From contig JBAZEZ010000020.1 of NCBI GenBank assembly GCA_041653615.1, positions 1 through 30,953 on the forward strand: a stretch of 30,953 nt of DNA. Direction: 5' to 3'. The stretch comes from JAHJUB01 sp041653615 [NCBI: Candidatus Ratteibacteria bacterium] (lineage in GTDB: Bacteria; Ratteibacteria; UBA8468; MWAK01). The stretch's first letter is position 1. Each line of letters begins with the position of its first letter. Shown one piece after another: positions 7,014 to 14,150 of this stretch. The notes under the pieces were generated by a model, which searched no databases, had not been told where the DNA came from, and worked only from the letters and a program-made list of their open reading frames with translations. The position numbers and the translations under genes are program-made.

Positions 7014-7964
7014 CTATTTTTTTTGCCCGGGCGTCAAAGATTTTCCGCCTGCCGCCGGTGTCTGTTTTGGAACCTGGACCACCGGTTTTCCGGATGTAGT
7101 TTTTGCCGGCGCTTCAGAAACAGCAACCGTTTTTTTCGCCTTTTTGACAGATTTAATCTTTACTCCGGCCGGGGCGGCGTCATTCGGGCCGGGAATCTGC
7201 AGTTTCTGGCCCGGATAGATGACGTTGGGGTTCTTGATTTTGCCGCGGTTTGCCTGATAAATTTTATTCCAAGCTTCCCCATCGCCGTAAACATCTTTTT
7301 TCCCGGCAATCTTAATCAGGAAATCGCCTTTCTTGACCGTGTAAAAGGAGAAAGCTTTTTTAGCTTCCGTCGCGGTAAGTTTTTCAAGTTCCTTCTTCAG
7401 GTTTAACATTGAGTCGGACAACGTCTGGTCTTTCTGTTCCAGCGCCTGGGATTTTTGCTCCATCTCAAACCGCAGTTTTGCGTTTTCCTGCATCACGTTC
7501 TCGTTGATTGCGTTGACCTGGTCTATCGTCTGGTTGGTTTTATCAATCGCCTGGTTTGCCGTCTGGATTGACTGGTTGGCCGAGGAAATTGCCTGTTCAC
7601 TGACTGTCTTCGCTTCCAGCGCGGCCTGCCTTGCTTCCGCGGCGGTCGTTTCCGCTTTTTTGCTTACTTCCATCGCTGTTTCCGCGGCGGCCTTTACCTT
7701 GGCGGCTTCCACTTCGGCAAAAGTAGGCACTTCCTTGATAACTGATTCCGGCAGGGGTTTTGCTACCTTGGTGTTACCCCGCAGCGGTTTGGATTCTTGT
7801 TCTTTTTCAAACGTTCCGTAATAGGAGCGCTGGAGGTCAAGGGTCGGCGACTCAAAGTTTTCCGAAGGCCCGCCTTCCAGATATCCGCCGGTTCCTTCAC
7901 CGCCGAATGCCATCGGTATAATTAGCAGGAATGAAATGAAAAACCCGATTATATATTTGGTCAT
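7014..7964 (-). CDS. Secreted coiled-coil protein with LysM domain
   Basis: The 316-residue protein has a signal peptide (residues about 1-21, FFISFLLIIPMAFGG). It continues with a short low-complexity part and an Ala/Gln/Glu-rich coiled coil at about 80-200 with repeated QTIDQVN and QAIDKTN patterns. One LysM domain follows at about 206-260 (YTVKKGDFLIKIAG to NVIYPGQKLQIP). The tail is rich in Lys, Ala and Pro. LysM binds peptidoglycan sugar chains, so the protein probably bridges the periplasm to the wall. CCGGAGG lies eight bases before the ATG. The gene stands alone between its own terminator and a divergent promoter region. The exact role is unknown. Confidence 0.85.
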   Translation of the reverse strand: MTKYIIGFFISFLLIIPMAFGGEGTGGYLEGGPSENFESPTLDLQRSYYGTFEKEQESKPLRGNTKVAKPLPESVIKEVPTFAEVEAAKVKAAAETAMEVSKKAETTAAEARQAALEAKTVSEQAISSANQSIQTANQAIDKTNQTIDQVNAINENVMQENAKLRFEMEQKSQALEQKDQTLSDSMLNLKKELEKLTATEAKKAFSFYTVKKGDFLIKIAGKKDVYGDGEAWNKIYQANRGKIKNPNVIYPGQKLQIPGPNDAAPAGVKIKSVKKAKKTVAVSEAPAKTTSGKPVVQVPKQTPAAGGKSLTPGQKK

Positions 7965-8077
7965 TATTTCCTCCGGTAACTTTTATATAAACCACGCTGC
8001 AACGCGGCTTTGCTTTATTATTCTACCCCAGGAAGACATCTCTGTCAATCCTGCGGTTTTAATTTCCGCCCGTATTC

Positions 8078-8086
8078 TGATATAAT
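8078..8086 (+). promoter_or_regulatory. Extended -10 promoter for the 67-residue ORF
   Basis: TGATATAAT is a perfect extended -10 element (TGn-TATAAT); no good -35 is visible, as is usual for such promoters. It lies about 40 bases before the ribosome site of the small gene at 8127. Confidence 0.6.
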
Positions 8087-8126
8087 GTATAAAGTTTGAT
8101 GCTCGGCCAAAAGGAGGTGAGGAAAA

Positions 8127-8330
8127 GTGCTGACAGTTAAACATTTCGTTTGCGGGACTACGCGCAGCGCGCTTATCTATTTGGACGGCGAAGTTAACGG
8201 GTGGATTAAGGAAGAAAAAGTTACTGACATAAAGGAAATTCGGGAATGTTTCGGACAGGCACCTACCGGTATGAGCGGTTCCAGCGAAAATGTTCTTTTT
8301 CTTTCCGTGTGGTATCAGGTGCCGGATTGA
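8127..8330 (+). CDS. Small protein of unknown function (67 residues)
   Basis: The GTG start follows an AAGGAGGTGA ribosome site at good spacing, and an extended -10 promoter lies just upstream. These signals make this a real gene rather than a chance frame; an overlapping minus-strand frame has neither. The product (VKHFVCGTTRSALIYLDG... FLSVWYQVPD) has no signal peptide or membrane helix and I do not recognise a family. It reads like a small alpha/beta domain. It lies between the divergent LysM gene and tRNA-Arg. Confidence 0.6.
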   Translation: MLTVKHFVCGTTRSALIYLDGEVNGWIKEEKVTDIKEIRECFGQAPTGMSGSSENVLFLSVWYQVPD

Positions 8331-8408
8331 AAAAGATAGCATGTATTTCTAGCAAAAATTCATTATTAGGAATAAACAAACACAAGTCCGTTAAGCCAGG
8401 CTGGTCAG

Positions 8409-8482
8409 GTCGGATGGATTTCATTCCGACGAATTTTGCCGACCGGGACAGTTTTGTTTGTATCGGCAAAACTTGCACCCGG
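8409..8482 (+). other. Two consecutive stem-loops with possible pseudoknot pairing
   Basis: GTCGGA/TCCGAC (8409-8414 with 8425-8430) is followed by a perfect 9-bp stem TTTTGCCGA/TCGGCAAAA (8434-8442 with 8463-8471). CCGGG in its loop (8443-8447) can pair with CCCGG downstream (8478-8482). No U-run follows, so a simple terminator is unlikely. It occupies the gap between the 67-residue gene and tRNA-Arg. It may be a 3' UTR structure or a small RNA; I do not recognise a known class. Confidence 0.35.
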
Positions 8483-8532
8483 GCGAGGGGGCGATTTTTC
8501 CCAAATCAGCTGCTTTATGTATGCTAACCCGC

Positions 8533-8538
8533 TATAAT
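8533..8538 (+). promoter_or_regulatory. -10 element for tRNA-Arg
   Basis: A consensus TATAAT lies 31 bases before the tRNA-Arg 5' end. The -35 region (around 8510) is poor. Confidence 0.5.
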
Positions 8539-8569
8539 GCTGCTTGTTGTATTTTGTGCACAATCATTT

Positions 8570-8644
8570 GCGCCTGTAGCTCAGCCCGGATAGAGCAAGG
8601 GGTTCCTAACCCCTGTGCCGGAGGTTCAAATCCTCTCAGGCGCA
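8570..8644 (+). tRNA. tRNA-Arg (anticodon CCT)
   Basis: A full cloverleaf is visible. The acceptor stem GCGCCTG/CAGGCGC carries discriminator A. The D arm contains GTAGCTCAGCCCGGATAGAGC. The anticodon stem AGGGG/CCCCT encloses TTCCTAA (anticodon CCT). The T arm is GGAGGTTCAAATCCTCT. CCA is not encoded. DNA after this tRNA is AT-richer than the average of the window, as often seen near tRNA insertion sites. Confidence 0.95.
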
Positions 8645-8686
8645 CATTTAATCATCCCTGAAGAAAGGATTTAACCTCAGTTTGCT

Positions 8687-9133
8687 ATGGATAATAAAGA
8701 ATTTCTAATTTTACTTTTACCGGCTTTAATTTTTTATTCAATACTGGGGTACCTCTATAAAATGATTATCCGTAAAAATTGCCGAATAAAAAATACTTTA
8801 TTTGTCAGTTTTGCCTGCGCGATGCTTCTTTCCGCTATTCTGTGTCTGCTTTTTAGATGTTCTTTTAGCCCCGGAGTATTGTTAATAGGTGTGACTGGAG
8901 GTATATTTTTATACGCGGCGGTGTATCTGTACCTCAAGTCTCTTACCTTGGGTAAAAAAATCATCTCCTGGGTTATCTTCAAAATGTCACTGGTGGTGGC
9001 CGTTCTGATTTCCGTGTTTCTTTGGGGAGAGAACATAACTTCAAAACAAACCATTGGAATTATGTTAATGATAATTTCGGTGATATTTTTCGGGCTGGAT
9101 ATGCGGACCAGGAAAAAAGAAGATGTGGATTAA
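8687..9133 (+). CDS. Half-size DMT/EamA-like membrane protein, subunit 1
   Basis: The 148-residue protein is almost all membrane. Five hydrophobic helices are visible at about 6-26, 37-58, 62-85, 93-112 and 118-137. Positive residues (RKNCRIKN, KKI, RTRKK) alternate so that the C-terminus would face the cytoplasm and the N-terminus outside. This equals one half of a ten-helix EamA transporter. The next gene, overlapping by 11 bases, encodes the other half. Two-gene transporters of this superfamily include ArnE/ArnF and EbrA/EbrB. The substrate is unknown. No strong ribosome site precedes the ATG. The gene is AT-rich compared with its neighbours. Confidence 0.72.
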   Translation: MDNKEFLILLLPALIFYSILGYLYKMIIRKNCRIKNTLFVSFACAMLLSAILCLLFRCSFSPGVLLIGVTGGIFLYAAVYLYLKSLTLGKKIISWVIFKMSLVVAVLISVFLWGENITSKQTIGIMLMIISVIFFGLDMRTRKKEDVD

Positions 9134-9536
9134 TATTATTCTGGTTGCAATGATTGCCAACGGGATAGCTCTGGCTTCGATGAAGGCGGTTCATCAGTAC
9201 GGATACGACAAATTTATCCCGTTTTTTTTGTTTTGCATGTACACTACTTCGACGCTGATTAGTCGGTTGAGCCCGGAATTCAAGAAACCGGTATTCGACA
9301 AAAAAGAAGTTTTTATGGGTTTGGCTCTGGGTGTCTCCGTGGTGGCCGGAATGGTATTTGTCACGCTGGCCTTAAGGTTTTTGCCGGGTTGTGTCGTTTA
9401 TTCCGTGGTTAACGGTGGAGCGGTTGTTCTTGTGTCCATAGCGGCGGCACTTATTTTCCGGGAGAAATATTCAATTTTTGGTATCCTCGGTATTATCAGC
9501 GGCGTTGTTTCCGTCTTTTTTCTAAGCCTGAAATAA
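9123..9536 (+). CDS. Half-size DMT/EamA-like membrane protein, subunit 2
   Basis: The 137 residues contain about five membrane helices (near 3-22, 31-48, 64-87, 90-112 and 116-135). The long basic loop after helix 2 (FKKPVFDKKE) and the FREK loop after helix 4 suggest N-in/C-out topology, opposite to its partner. The segment AAALIFREKYSIFGILGIISGVV is typical of the last two helices of EamA repeats. The start lies inside the end of subunit 1 in another frame, so the two are probably made from one mRNA as a heterodimer. It is a proper separate gene rather than an obvious frameshift, because subunit 1 ends in a normal charged tail. Confidence 0.72.
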   Translation: MWINIILVAMIANGIALASMKAVHQYGYDKFIPFFLFCMYTTSTLISRLSPEFKKPVFDKKEVFMGLALGVSVVAGMVFVTLALRFLPGCVVYSVVNGGAVVLVSIAAALIFREKYSIFGILGIISGVVSVFFLSLK

Positions 9537-9556
9537 AACGGCGGTCTAAAAGATAA

Positions 9557-10369
9557 TCAGGGTTTTCGCAGAACAAAACTAAGGTATTCTTTCTGTCCGG
9601 TTACGAAAGATGTGTACGCGGCGGTTCCTTTTACCCCCGCTAATGCCATAGACGGTTTATGCAGTAATTTCGGCACCAACCGCTTGATGAGATTTTCTCT
9701 CCGCTCGCTGTCTAAATCCAACGCTTTAATAATATTAGGGGTTATTGTTTTCTCTTTTATAATCTTCAAGCCGGACGCGCGTAATTGTTCCCGTAAAAGG
9801 TCTATGGAGTTTTTATTTCTAAAATCAGCCAGCAGGAAGTATCCTCCCGGTTTAAGGACCCGGTTAACCTCGCGAAAAAAACGCCTGATATTCGGATAGC
9901 CGTGGGAAGACTCAACGTTAACAACCACATCCAGGCTGTTACTTTTAAACGGCAGCTTTAACGCGTTACCGCAAACGAATGACACTTCGTTAACAGCATA
10001 ATGTTCCGTGCAAAACTTAACGGCTTTTCGGCAGATGTCAATTCCCGTTATGGAGCCCGGGTTAAAATATCTGGCTATATAGGAAGCTCCGCCTCCTCTT
10101 CCGGAACCAACCTCCAATACGTCCAAGCCTTTCAATTCCACGGCAAGGGAGGCAACGATGTGGTTATAAAGCTGGATGCAATATCGATTTTTATCGTCTT
10201 TTTTTCGCAACTCTAATTTCAGGTTATCATCGGCATAGCCGTAATTAAGAAAAATAGCTTCCGCGTCTTTATCCAGTCTGCTCGCGTAGGAATATACGAA
10301 ATGTCCGAGTCTCGTGAAAAACATATCCAGGAGCACCCTTGGGCTGTTAGTTATTTTTTTTATTTTCAT
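9557..10369 (-). CDS. Class I SAM-dependent methyltransferase
   Basis: The protein has 270 residues. SAM-binding motif I is VLEVGSGRGGGASYIARYF (about residues 81-99), with ITGIDI, VSFVCGNALKLPF and the motif VLKPGGYFLLADF following in standard order. NYGYADD near residue 43 and the NVESSHGYPNIRRFFREV segment recall the mycobacterial phthiotriol/phenolphthiotriol methyltransferase group, which methylates hydroxyls on lipids or polyketides; that substrate should not be assumed here. The ATG overlaps the stop of the tandem-PurS gene by four bases (ATGA), so the two are translationally coupled. It ends 20 bases from the convergent DMT pair. Confidence 0.85.
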   Translation of the reverse strand: MKIKKITNSPRVLLDMFFTRLGHFVYSYASRLDKDAEAIFLNYGYADDNLKLELRKKDDKNRYCIQLYNHIVASLAVELKGLDVLEVGSGRGGGASYIARYFNPGSITGIDICRKAVKFCTEHYAVNEVSFVCGNALKLPFKSNSLDVVVNVESSHGYPNIRRFFREVNRVLKPGGYFLLADFRNKNSIDLLREQLRASGLKIIKEKTITPNIIKALDLDSERRENLIKRLVPKLLHKPSMALAGVKGTAAYTSFVTGQKEYLSFVLRKP

Positions 10370-10836
10370 CCGGTTTCGTAGGTTTGGATTACCTCGTTGG
10401 CCAACAGGCGTCCGGCGATATCTGCCGCTTTCTTTTCCGAAATATTTTTACCGTACAGCAAATAACGCCTGGCGGTAAAAACCGCGAATTCACCGTGTAT
10501 GCCCAAGTCGGCCATCCCTTTTCGGGCGGTTTCGCCTACCGTATCCGTAACTCCCTCCTTGAACCAAACTTCCACGGATACTGCTCCTTTAGGCAAAGAC
10601 CGTTTTCCGGAATAAAATTCCTGGGTTATCGGGTCCGCCAGAAGTTCCCGGGCGACCTTCTTAAGTCCGGCCGGCGAAATGTTTCCTTTTATCAGAAAGA
10701 TAGAACCGATTTCCGCTTTGGTGACTCCTTTGATGTCTAAATCCAGGATGTCGCCGCAGAGTCCCTGGCTGCCCGGGTCAAAAACGCCCTCTCGGTACCA
10801 GACTTCAATTCGATGGCTGGGGGTTGTTTTTTTCAT
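10366..10836 (-). CDS. Tandem PurS-like protein (FGAM synthase accessory domain, two copies)
   Basis: The 156 residues form two PurS-like repeats, about 9-75 (IEVWYREGVFDPGSQGLCG to LLADPITQEFY) and 86-154 (VEVWFKEGVTDTVGETARK to LLANEVIQTYE). Each has the family pattern V-x-V/W...EGV-D-x-G near the start and LLA-N/D-P/E-V/I-I near the end. PurS normally works as an 80-residue dimer that bridges PurL and PurQ in formylglycinamidine ribonucleotide synthase, and the large PurL of proteobacteria has an equivalent N-terminal PurS pair. Here the pair is free-standing. It follows purC by two bases, which supports a purine role. purL and purQ are not in the window. Confidence 0.75.
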   Translation of the reverse strand: MKKTTPSHRIEVWYREGVFDPGSQGLCGDILDLDIKGVTKAEIGSIFLIKGNISPAGLKKVARELLADPITQEFYSGKRSLPKGAVSVEVWFKEGVTDTVGETARKGMADLGIHGEFAVFTARRYLLYGKNISEKKAADIAGRLLANEVIQTYETG

Positions 10837-10838
10837 AA

Positions 10839-11705
10839 TTATCCGGTAAGAATTTCGTAAATCTGCCGGTATTTTTCCCGGGTATTAGCCACCACTTCCG
10901 CCGGCAGCTCCGGAACCGGAGGGGTTTTGTTCCACTTGATGCCTAAAAGGTAATTGCGCACGTACTGTTTGTCCAAGCTGTCAGGTTCTTGGCCCGGCCG
11001 GTATTTTTCTTTTTCCCAGAACCTTGAAGAATCCGGCGTAAAAATTTCGTCAATCAGAATTATTTTTCCTTGGTCGTCAAATCCGAACTCAAACTTAGTG
11101 TCCGCGATGATTACCCCTTTCCGCAGGGCGTATTCCGAGGCGGCCCGGTACAAAGCGATTGATTTTTCTTTCAGGTACCCGGCCGTTTCCGGACCGGCAA
11201 TCTGTTCGCATTCGGCAAAAGTGATGTTGCGGTCATGGTCGCCGATTTCTTCCTTGGTTGCCGGAGTAAAGAGCGGTTCCGGCAGCCGGGAGGCTGTTTC
11301 CATTCCGGCCGGCAGCGGAATTCCACCGACAGTTCCTTTGGTTCGATACTCTTCCCAGCCGCTTCCGGCCAGATAGCCGCGCACTACCGCTTCAATCTTT
11401 ATTTTTTTAACTTCTTTTACGATGAGGCTGCGGCCGGCAAGGTATTCCCGAAACGGCTCCAGGCTTGTCGGAAAAGAATCAAAATCACTGGCTATAAGGT
11501 GGTTTGGCGCTATTCCCTCCAACCGATGGAACCAAAAGACCGACAACCAAGTTAAGATTTTTCCTTTATCCGGAACCGGCGTAGGCAAAATATAATCAAA
11601 GGCGGATATCCGGTCGCTGGCAACCATCAGGATTTCTTTGTCCGACAACCGGTACAAATCCCTTACCTTGCCGGAATAGAGCGGAGTTAACGGTAGTTTA
11701 TCCAT
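10839..11705 (-). CDS. purC: Phosphoribosylaminoimidazole-succinocarboxamide synthase
   Basis: The 288-residue protein belongs to the longer PurC subfamily. It begins with YSGKVRDLYRL, has VASDRISAFDYILPTPVPDKG, then VRGYLAGSGWEEY and ADTKFEFGF, and ends with LIDEIFTPDSSRFW. PurC joins aspartate to CAIR using ATP, in the cytoplasm, in de novo purine synthesis. The ATG lies ten bases from a GTAGGGG double-hairpin element and has no clear Shine-Dalgarno sequence. It is followed after two bases by the tandem-PurS gene, so the pair is one unit; murI is upstream across the repeat. Confidence 0.96.
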   Translation of the reverse strand: MDKLPLTPLYSGKVRDLYRLSDKEILMVASDRISAFDYILPTPVPDKGKILTWLSVFWFHRLEGIAPNHLIASDFDSFPTSLEPFREYLAGRSLIVKEVKKIKIEAVVRGYLAGSGWEEYRTKGTVGGIPLPAGMETASRLPEPLFTPATKEEIGDHDRNITFAECEQIAGPETAGYLKEKSIALYRAASEYALRKGVIIADTKFEFGFDDQGKIILIDEIFTPDSSRFWEKEKYRPGQEPDSLDKQYVRNYLLGIKWNKTPPVPELPAEVVANTREKYRQIYEILTG

Positions 11706-11715
11706 ATGGTATTTT

Positions 11716-11765
11716 GTAGGGGCGCGATTTATCGCGCCCGCGGGTTCGATGAATCGAACCCCTAC
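11716..11765. repeat. GTAGGGG double-hairpin repeat, copy 1
   Basis: This 50-bp element is bounded by GTAGGGG and CCCCTAC and contains two hairpins around the cores GATTTATC and GATGAATC, joined by GCCCGCGGG. The murI stop codon TAG lies inside its right border, and purC starts ten bases past the left border. It matches copy 2 (23149-23198) in length and layout, and the stems differ by paired changes. Confidence 0.85.
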
Positions 11766-12565
11766 AGGTTTTCGATATTTACTTTTTCCAGCCGCGGCAA
11801 CTCCTTTTTCAAAAAAGAAGTGGCCACTTTACGAAAGGTCGGCGTAATGTCCGACAGGTATATCCTGAGACCGCTTTTTTTAGCGTTACTGGTTTCTTGC
11901 CCCTTTTTTTTAAGGTGTACCGCTATTTCCGGCATCACCTCTTCGGACGGGTCCACCAACTTAACCTTCGGGCCCATAAACCCGGCGATTGCTGTCTTAA
12001 GGAGGGGGTAGTGTGTGCAGCCCAGAATCAGGGTGTCTATCTTCTTTGCTTTAAGCGGTTTCAGGTAATGGGCTACGGTCATTTTTGTCAGTGGCCCGGA
12101 AAGCAGGCCTTCTTCAACCAGAGGCACGAAGAGCGGACAAGCCAGCCCGTACACCCTGATTTTCGGGTTCGCCTTCTTTATTTCCGCCGGATAGGAGTTG
12201 CTTGTTACGGTGGCGATGGTCCCGATGATGCCGATGCGTCCGTTTTTGGTTTTAGCGAGCGCTGCCTTGACCGCCGGCGAAAGTACGCCGATGATGGGCA
12301 GGGGGAATTCGGATTTTAACTGCTTTAACGCCAGGGCGCTGGCAGTGTGACAGGCGACCACAACCATTTCCGGTTGAAACGAAAGCAGGAATTTTGTGTT
12401 CTGCCGGGCGAAATCCCGAATTGTCTCCGGGGATTTGTTGCCGTAAGGCAGGCGGGCGGTATCGCCAAAATAGACAATCTCTTTTTCCGGAAAGAATTTT
12501 TGAAGATTAAAGACTACGGTTAACCCGCCCAGTCCGGAATCAAAAACACCGATGGGTTTATTCAT
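11762..12565 (-). CDS. murI: Glutamate racemase
   Basis: I start at the ATG at 12565 (267 residues), giving the standard N-terminus IGVFDSGLGGLTV; the longer open frame upstream overlaps the amidase and has no family match. Catalytic cysteines are C72 (VVACHTASA) and C183 (ILGCTHYPLL), and D9-S10 are the usual neighbours. The enzyme makes D-glutamate for peptidoglycan in the cytoplasm. It overlaps the amidase gene by eight bases, so two cell-wall genes are coupled. Its stop codon is supplied by a GTAGGGG repeat, which suggests the repeat inserted at, or now forms, the gene end. Confidence 0.95.
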   Translation of the reverse strand: MNKPIGVFDSGLGGLTVVFNLQKFFPEKEIVYFGDTARLPYGNKSPETIRDFARQNTKFLLSFQPEMVVVACHTASALALKQLKSEFPLPIIGVLSPAVKAALAKTKNGRIGIIGTIATVTSNSYPAEIKKANPKIRVYGLACPLFVPLVEEGLLSGPLTKMTVAHYLKPLKAKKIDTLILGCTHYPLLKTAIAGFMGPKVKLVDPSEEVMPEIAVHLKKKGQETSNAKKSGLRIYLSDITPTFRKVATSFLKKELPRLEKVNIENL

Positions 12566-13826
12566 AGGACGGTTCCTCGCCGACGTCGGGGTCAACGGAA
12601 ATGCTGCTCTTAAGCGGTCGTCCGTCCAGGTAGGATTCGATTCCCCGACCGATCGCCGCGGCAATCGCCCGCCGAACGGCCGGTGATTTCAGGTTGGCTT
12701 CTATGTTTGGGTTACAGATAAAACCTACCTCAACCAGGACCGAAACCATGTTGGTGTATTTCAGGACGTAAAAACCCGCTTTTTTAATGCCCCGGTCCGG
12801 TACCATGTCTGCCTTGAAGATGTCGATGAGGTTTTCCTGGATTGAGGCGGCCAGGTATTGGCTTCTTTGGAGAACATCCTGGCTGCCGCCTTGTTTCAAA
12901 AGGGAAGCGATTTCATCTCCGGAGGTGTTGGCGCTGGCGTAAAGGGTCGGTTTGTTTCTGGGATAATAGGTTTCCACGCCGCTGGCGGTATAGCGGTTAA
13001 GTTTGGCAGAGTTGGTATGGATCGAAACGTACATATCGGCGTTCATGGCGTTGGCCAACTGCGGCCGTTCTTCCAACGTTGGTACTGATTCGACCGGAGT
13101 GTCTTCCTTGCGGATAAGTACCACTTTTATTTTTGGACGGTTCTTCTTCAGGTAATCGGCTACGCCCAGCACCAGGTCAAGGTTTACGTCCTTTTCCTTA
13201 AGGCCCCAGGGCCCGACGGCTCCGGAGTCCAGGTTTTCGCGGATTAACCCGCCGTGGCCGGCGTCGAGAACCAGTACAAACTCCTGGTTTTTATCAACGG
13301 CCGGAGCGGCTATAATTTCGGCTACCGTGGGTGTATTTGTTGGCGTCGGTTGCGGTATCGGGGTCTCGTTGGGCGTCTTTATTTCGGCCGGTGATTGTTC
13401 AACCGGGACCGGTTGGAAAACCGGCGCCGGTTTTGGCGCGGGGATAAAGGCAAGGTTGGTAATCAGGGATGCAAAATTAAAAGGGATGGCCATTACGCCG
13501 GAAACCAGCCGGGCCGGTTGTTTCATCTCGGTTATCTGGTTATCGTAGAGCGCTTTTTTGCTCTCCGGCAAAAAGACAAGCCGGTGGTTTTTGAAGGTTA
13601 TTTCGGAACGTCGGCTGACCGGGTCCTCTTTCAGGGACCCTTTAATCAGAAAGGCGAAATCAGACAGGGTTATCCACTTTTCGCCCAGCATGTTCTGGAA
13701 GGCGATGTTAGCCGAAAGCGCTTTCTGTTCCAGGGACAATTCCTCGGCGTTCGCAGGGCGCAGGGTGAATCCGAAAAGAAAAAGGCCCGCCAGGGCGATT
13801 TTTATAAAGCAAAACCGGATACGCAT
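12558..13826 (-). CDS. Secreted N-acetylmuramoyl-L-alanine amidase (Amidase_3)
   Basis: From the ATG at 13826 the product has 422 residues; a TTG six codons upstream is also possible. A signal peptide (ending near PANA, about residue 27) is followed by a small stalk-like domain (to about residue 125). A proline/threonine linker then leads to the zinc amidase domain from about residue 183: LVLDAGHGG, LKEKDVNLDL, VSIHTNSA and SVLVEVGFICN. These hold the usual zinc ligands His-Glu-His and the catalytic Glu. It cuts the amide bond between MurNAc and L-Ala in the periplasm, during division or remodelling. It is the first gene of a run with murI, purC, the tandem-PurS gene and a methyltransferase. 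Confidence 0.92.
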   Translation of the reverse strand: MRIRFCFIKIALAGLFLFGFTLRPANAEELSLEQKALSANIAFQNMLGEKWITLSDFAFLIKGSLKEDPVSRRSEITFKNHRLVFLPESKKALYDNQITEMKQPARLVSGVMAIPFNFASLITNLAFIPAPKPAPVFQPVPVEQSPAEIKTPNETPIPQPTPTNTPTVAEIIAAPAVDKNQEFVLVLDAGHGGLIRENLDSGAVGPWGLKEKDVNLDLVLGVADYLKKNRPKIKVVLIRKEDTPVESVPTLEERPQLANAMNADMYVSIHTNSAKLNRYTASGVETYYPRNKPTLYASANTSGDEIASLLKQGGSQDVLQRSQYLAASIQENLIDIFKADMVPDRGIKKAGFYVLKYTNMVSVLVEVGFICNPNIEANLKSPAVRRAIAAAIGRGIESYLDGRPLKSSISVDPDVGEEPSYE

Positions 13827-13833
13827 AAGGTTT

Positions 13834-13863
13834 ATTTTAACCAACAGCCAGTACTTTCGTCAA
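13834..13863 (-). promoter_or_regulatory. Promoter of the amidase-murI-purC run
   Basis: On the minus strand, TTGACG (13863-13858) and TAAAAT (13839-13834) are 18 bases apart. The ATG at 13826 lies seven bases beyond the -10, so the mRNA would be leaderless or nearly so, which fits the lack of a Shine-Dalgarno sequence. Confidence 0.55.
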
Positions 13864-13873
13864 ACTTTTTACT

Positions 13874-13903
13874 TTGACACTCGATGTCGTTTTCCAATAT
13901 AAT
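13874..13903 (+). promoter_or_regulatory. Consensus promoter of tRNA-Cys
   Basis: TTGACA (13874-13879) and TATAAT (13898-13903) are both perfect, with an 18-base spacer, and the tRNA begins ten bases after the -10. It is back to back with the amidase promoter. Confidence 0.85.
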
Positions 13904-13912
13904 AATACTTCC

Positions 13913-13984
13913 GGCGGCATAGCCAAGCGGTAAGGCAGCGGTCTGCAAAACCGCAATTCCCCGGTTCGAATCCGGGTGCCGCCT
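13913..13984 (+). tRNA. tRNA-Cys (anticodon GCA)
   Basis: Acceptor GGCGGCA/TGCCGCC has discriminator T, as usual for bacterial tRNA-Cys. The anticodon stem GCGGT/ACCGC encloses CTGCAAA, giving GCA. The T arm is CCCGGTTCGAATCCGGG. CCA is not encoded. The last 17 bases, plus one base beyond, are repeated at 14151-14168. Confidence 0.96.
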
Positions 13985-14150
13985 CTTTTACTTAACACGG
14001 ATTCGCAAAGGGTGCGGGAAAAGTCATTTTCCCGCGCTGTCGCAGTGGGGATGGAAGGTTAGGGAAGGGATGCCCCTTTCCCTAAAAGTGCGGACGTCGG
14101 ATGTCAGACCCTGTAGCGACGAGCTAAAGGTCTATCCGCACGGGAGCACT
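13985..14150 (+). ncRNA. Hairpin-rich region after tRNA-Cys; candidate structured RNA
   Basis: No convincing gene occurs here. Three successive perfect or near-perfect stems are seen. The first is GCGGGAAAA/TTTTCCCGC (14014-14022 with 14027-14035, loop GTCA). The second is TTAGGGAA-G-GG paired with CC-T-TTCCCTAA (14059-14069 with 14075-14085). The third is GTGCGGA/TCCGCAC (14088-14094 with 14135-14141), enclosing CGTCG/CGACG. None is followed by a T-run. The tRNA-Cys promoter would read into it. The end joins an 18-base copy of the tRNA-Cys 3' end. It may be a small RNA, a tRNA-trailer structure or the remains of an element inserted at the tRNA. Confidence 0.35.

Noticed and set aside
7983-8342. 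Minus-strand 119-codon frame overlapping the 67-residue gene
   Set aside because: It has no ribosome site or family match, and the plus-strand frame has a promoter and a strong ribosome site.
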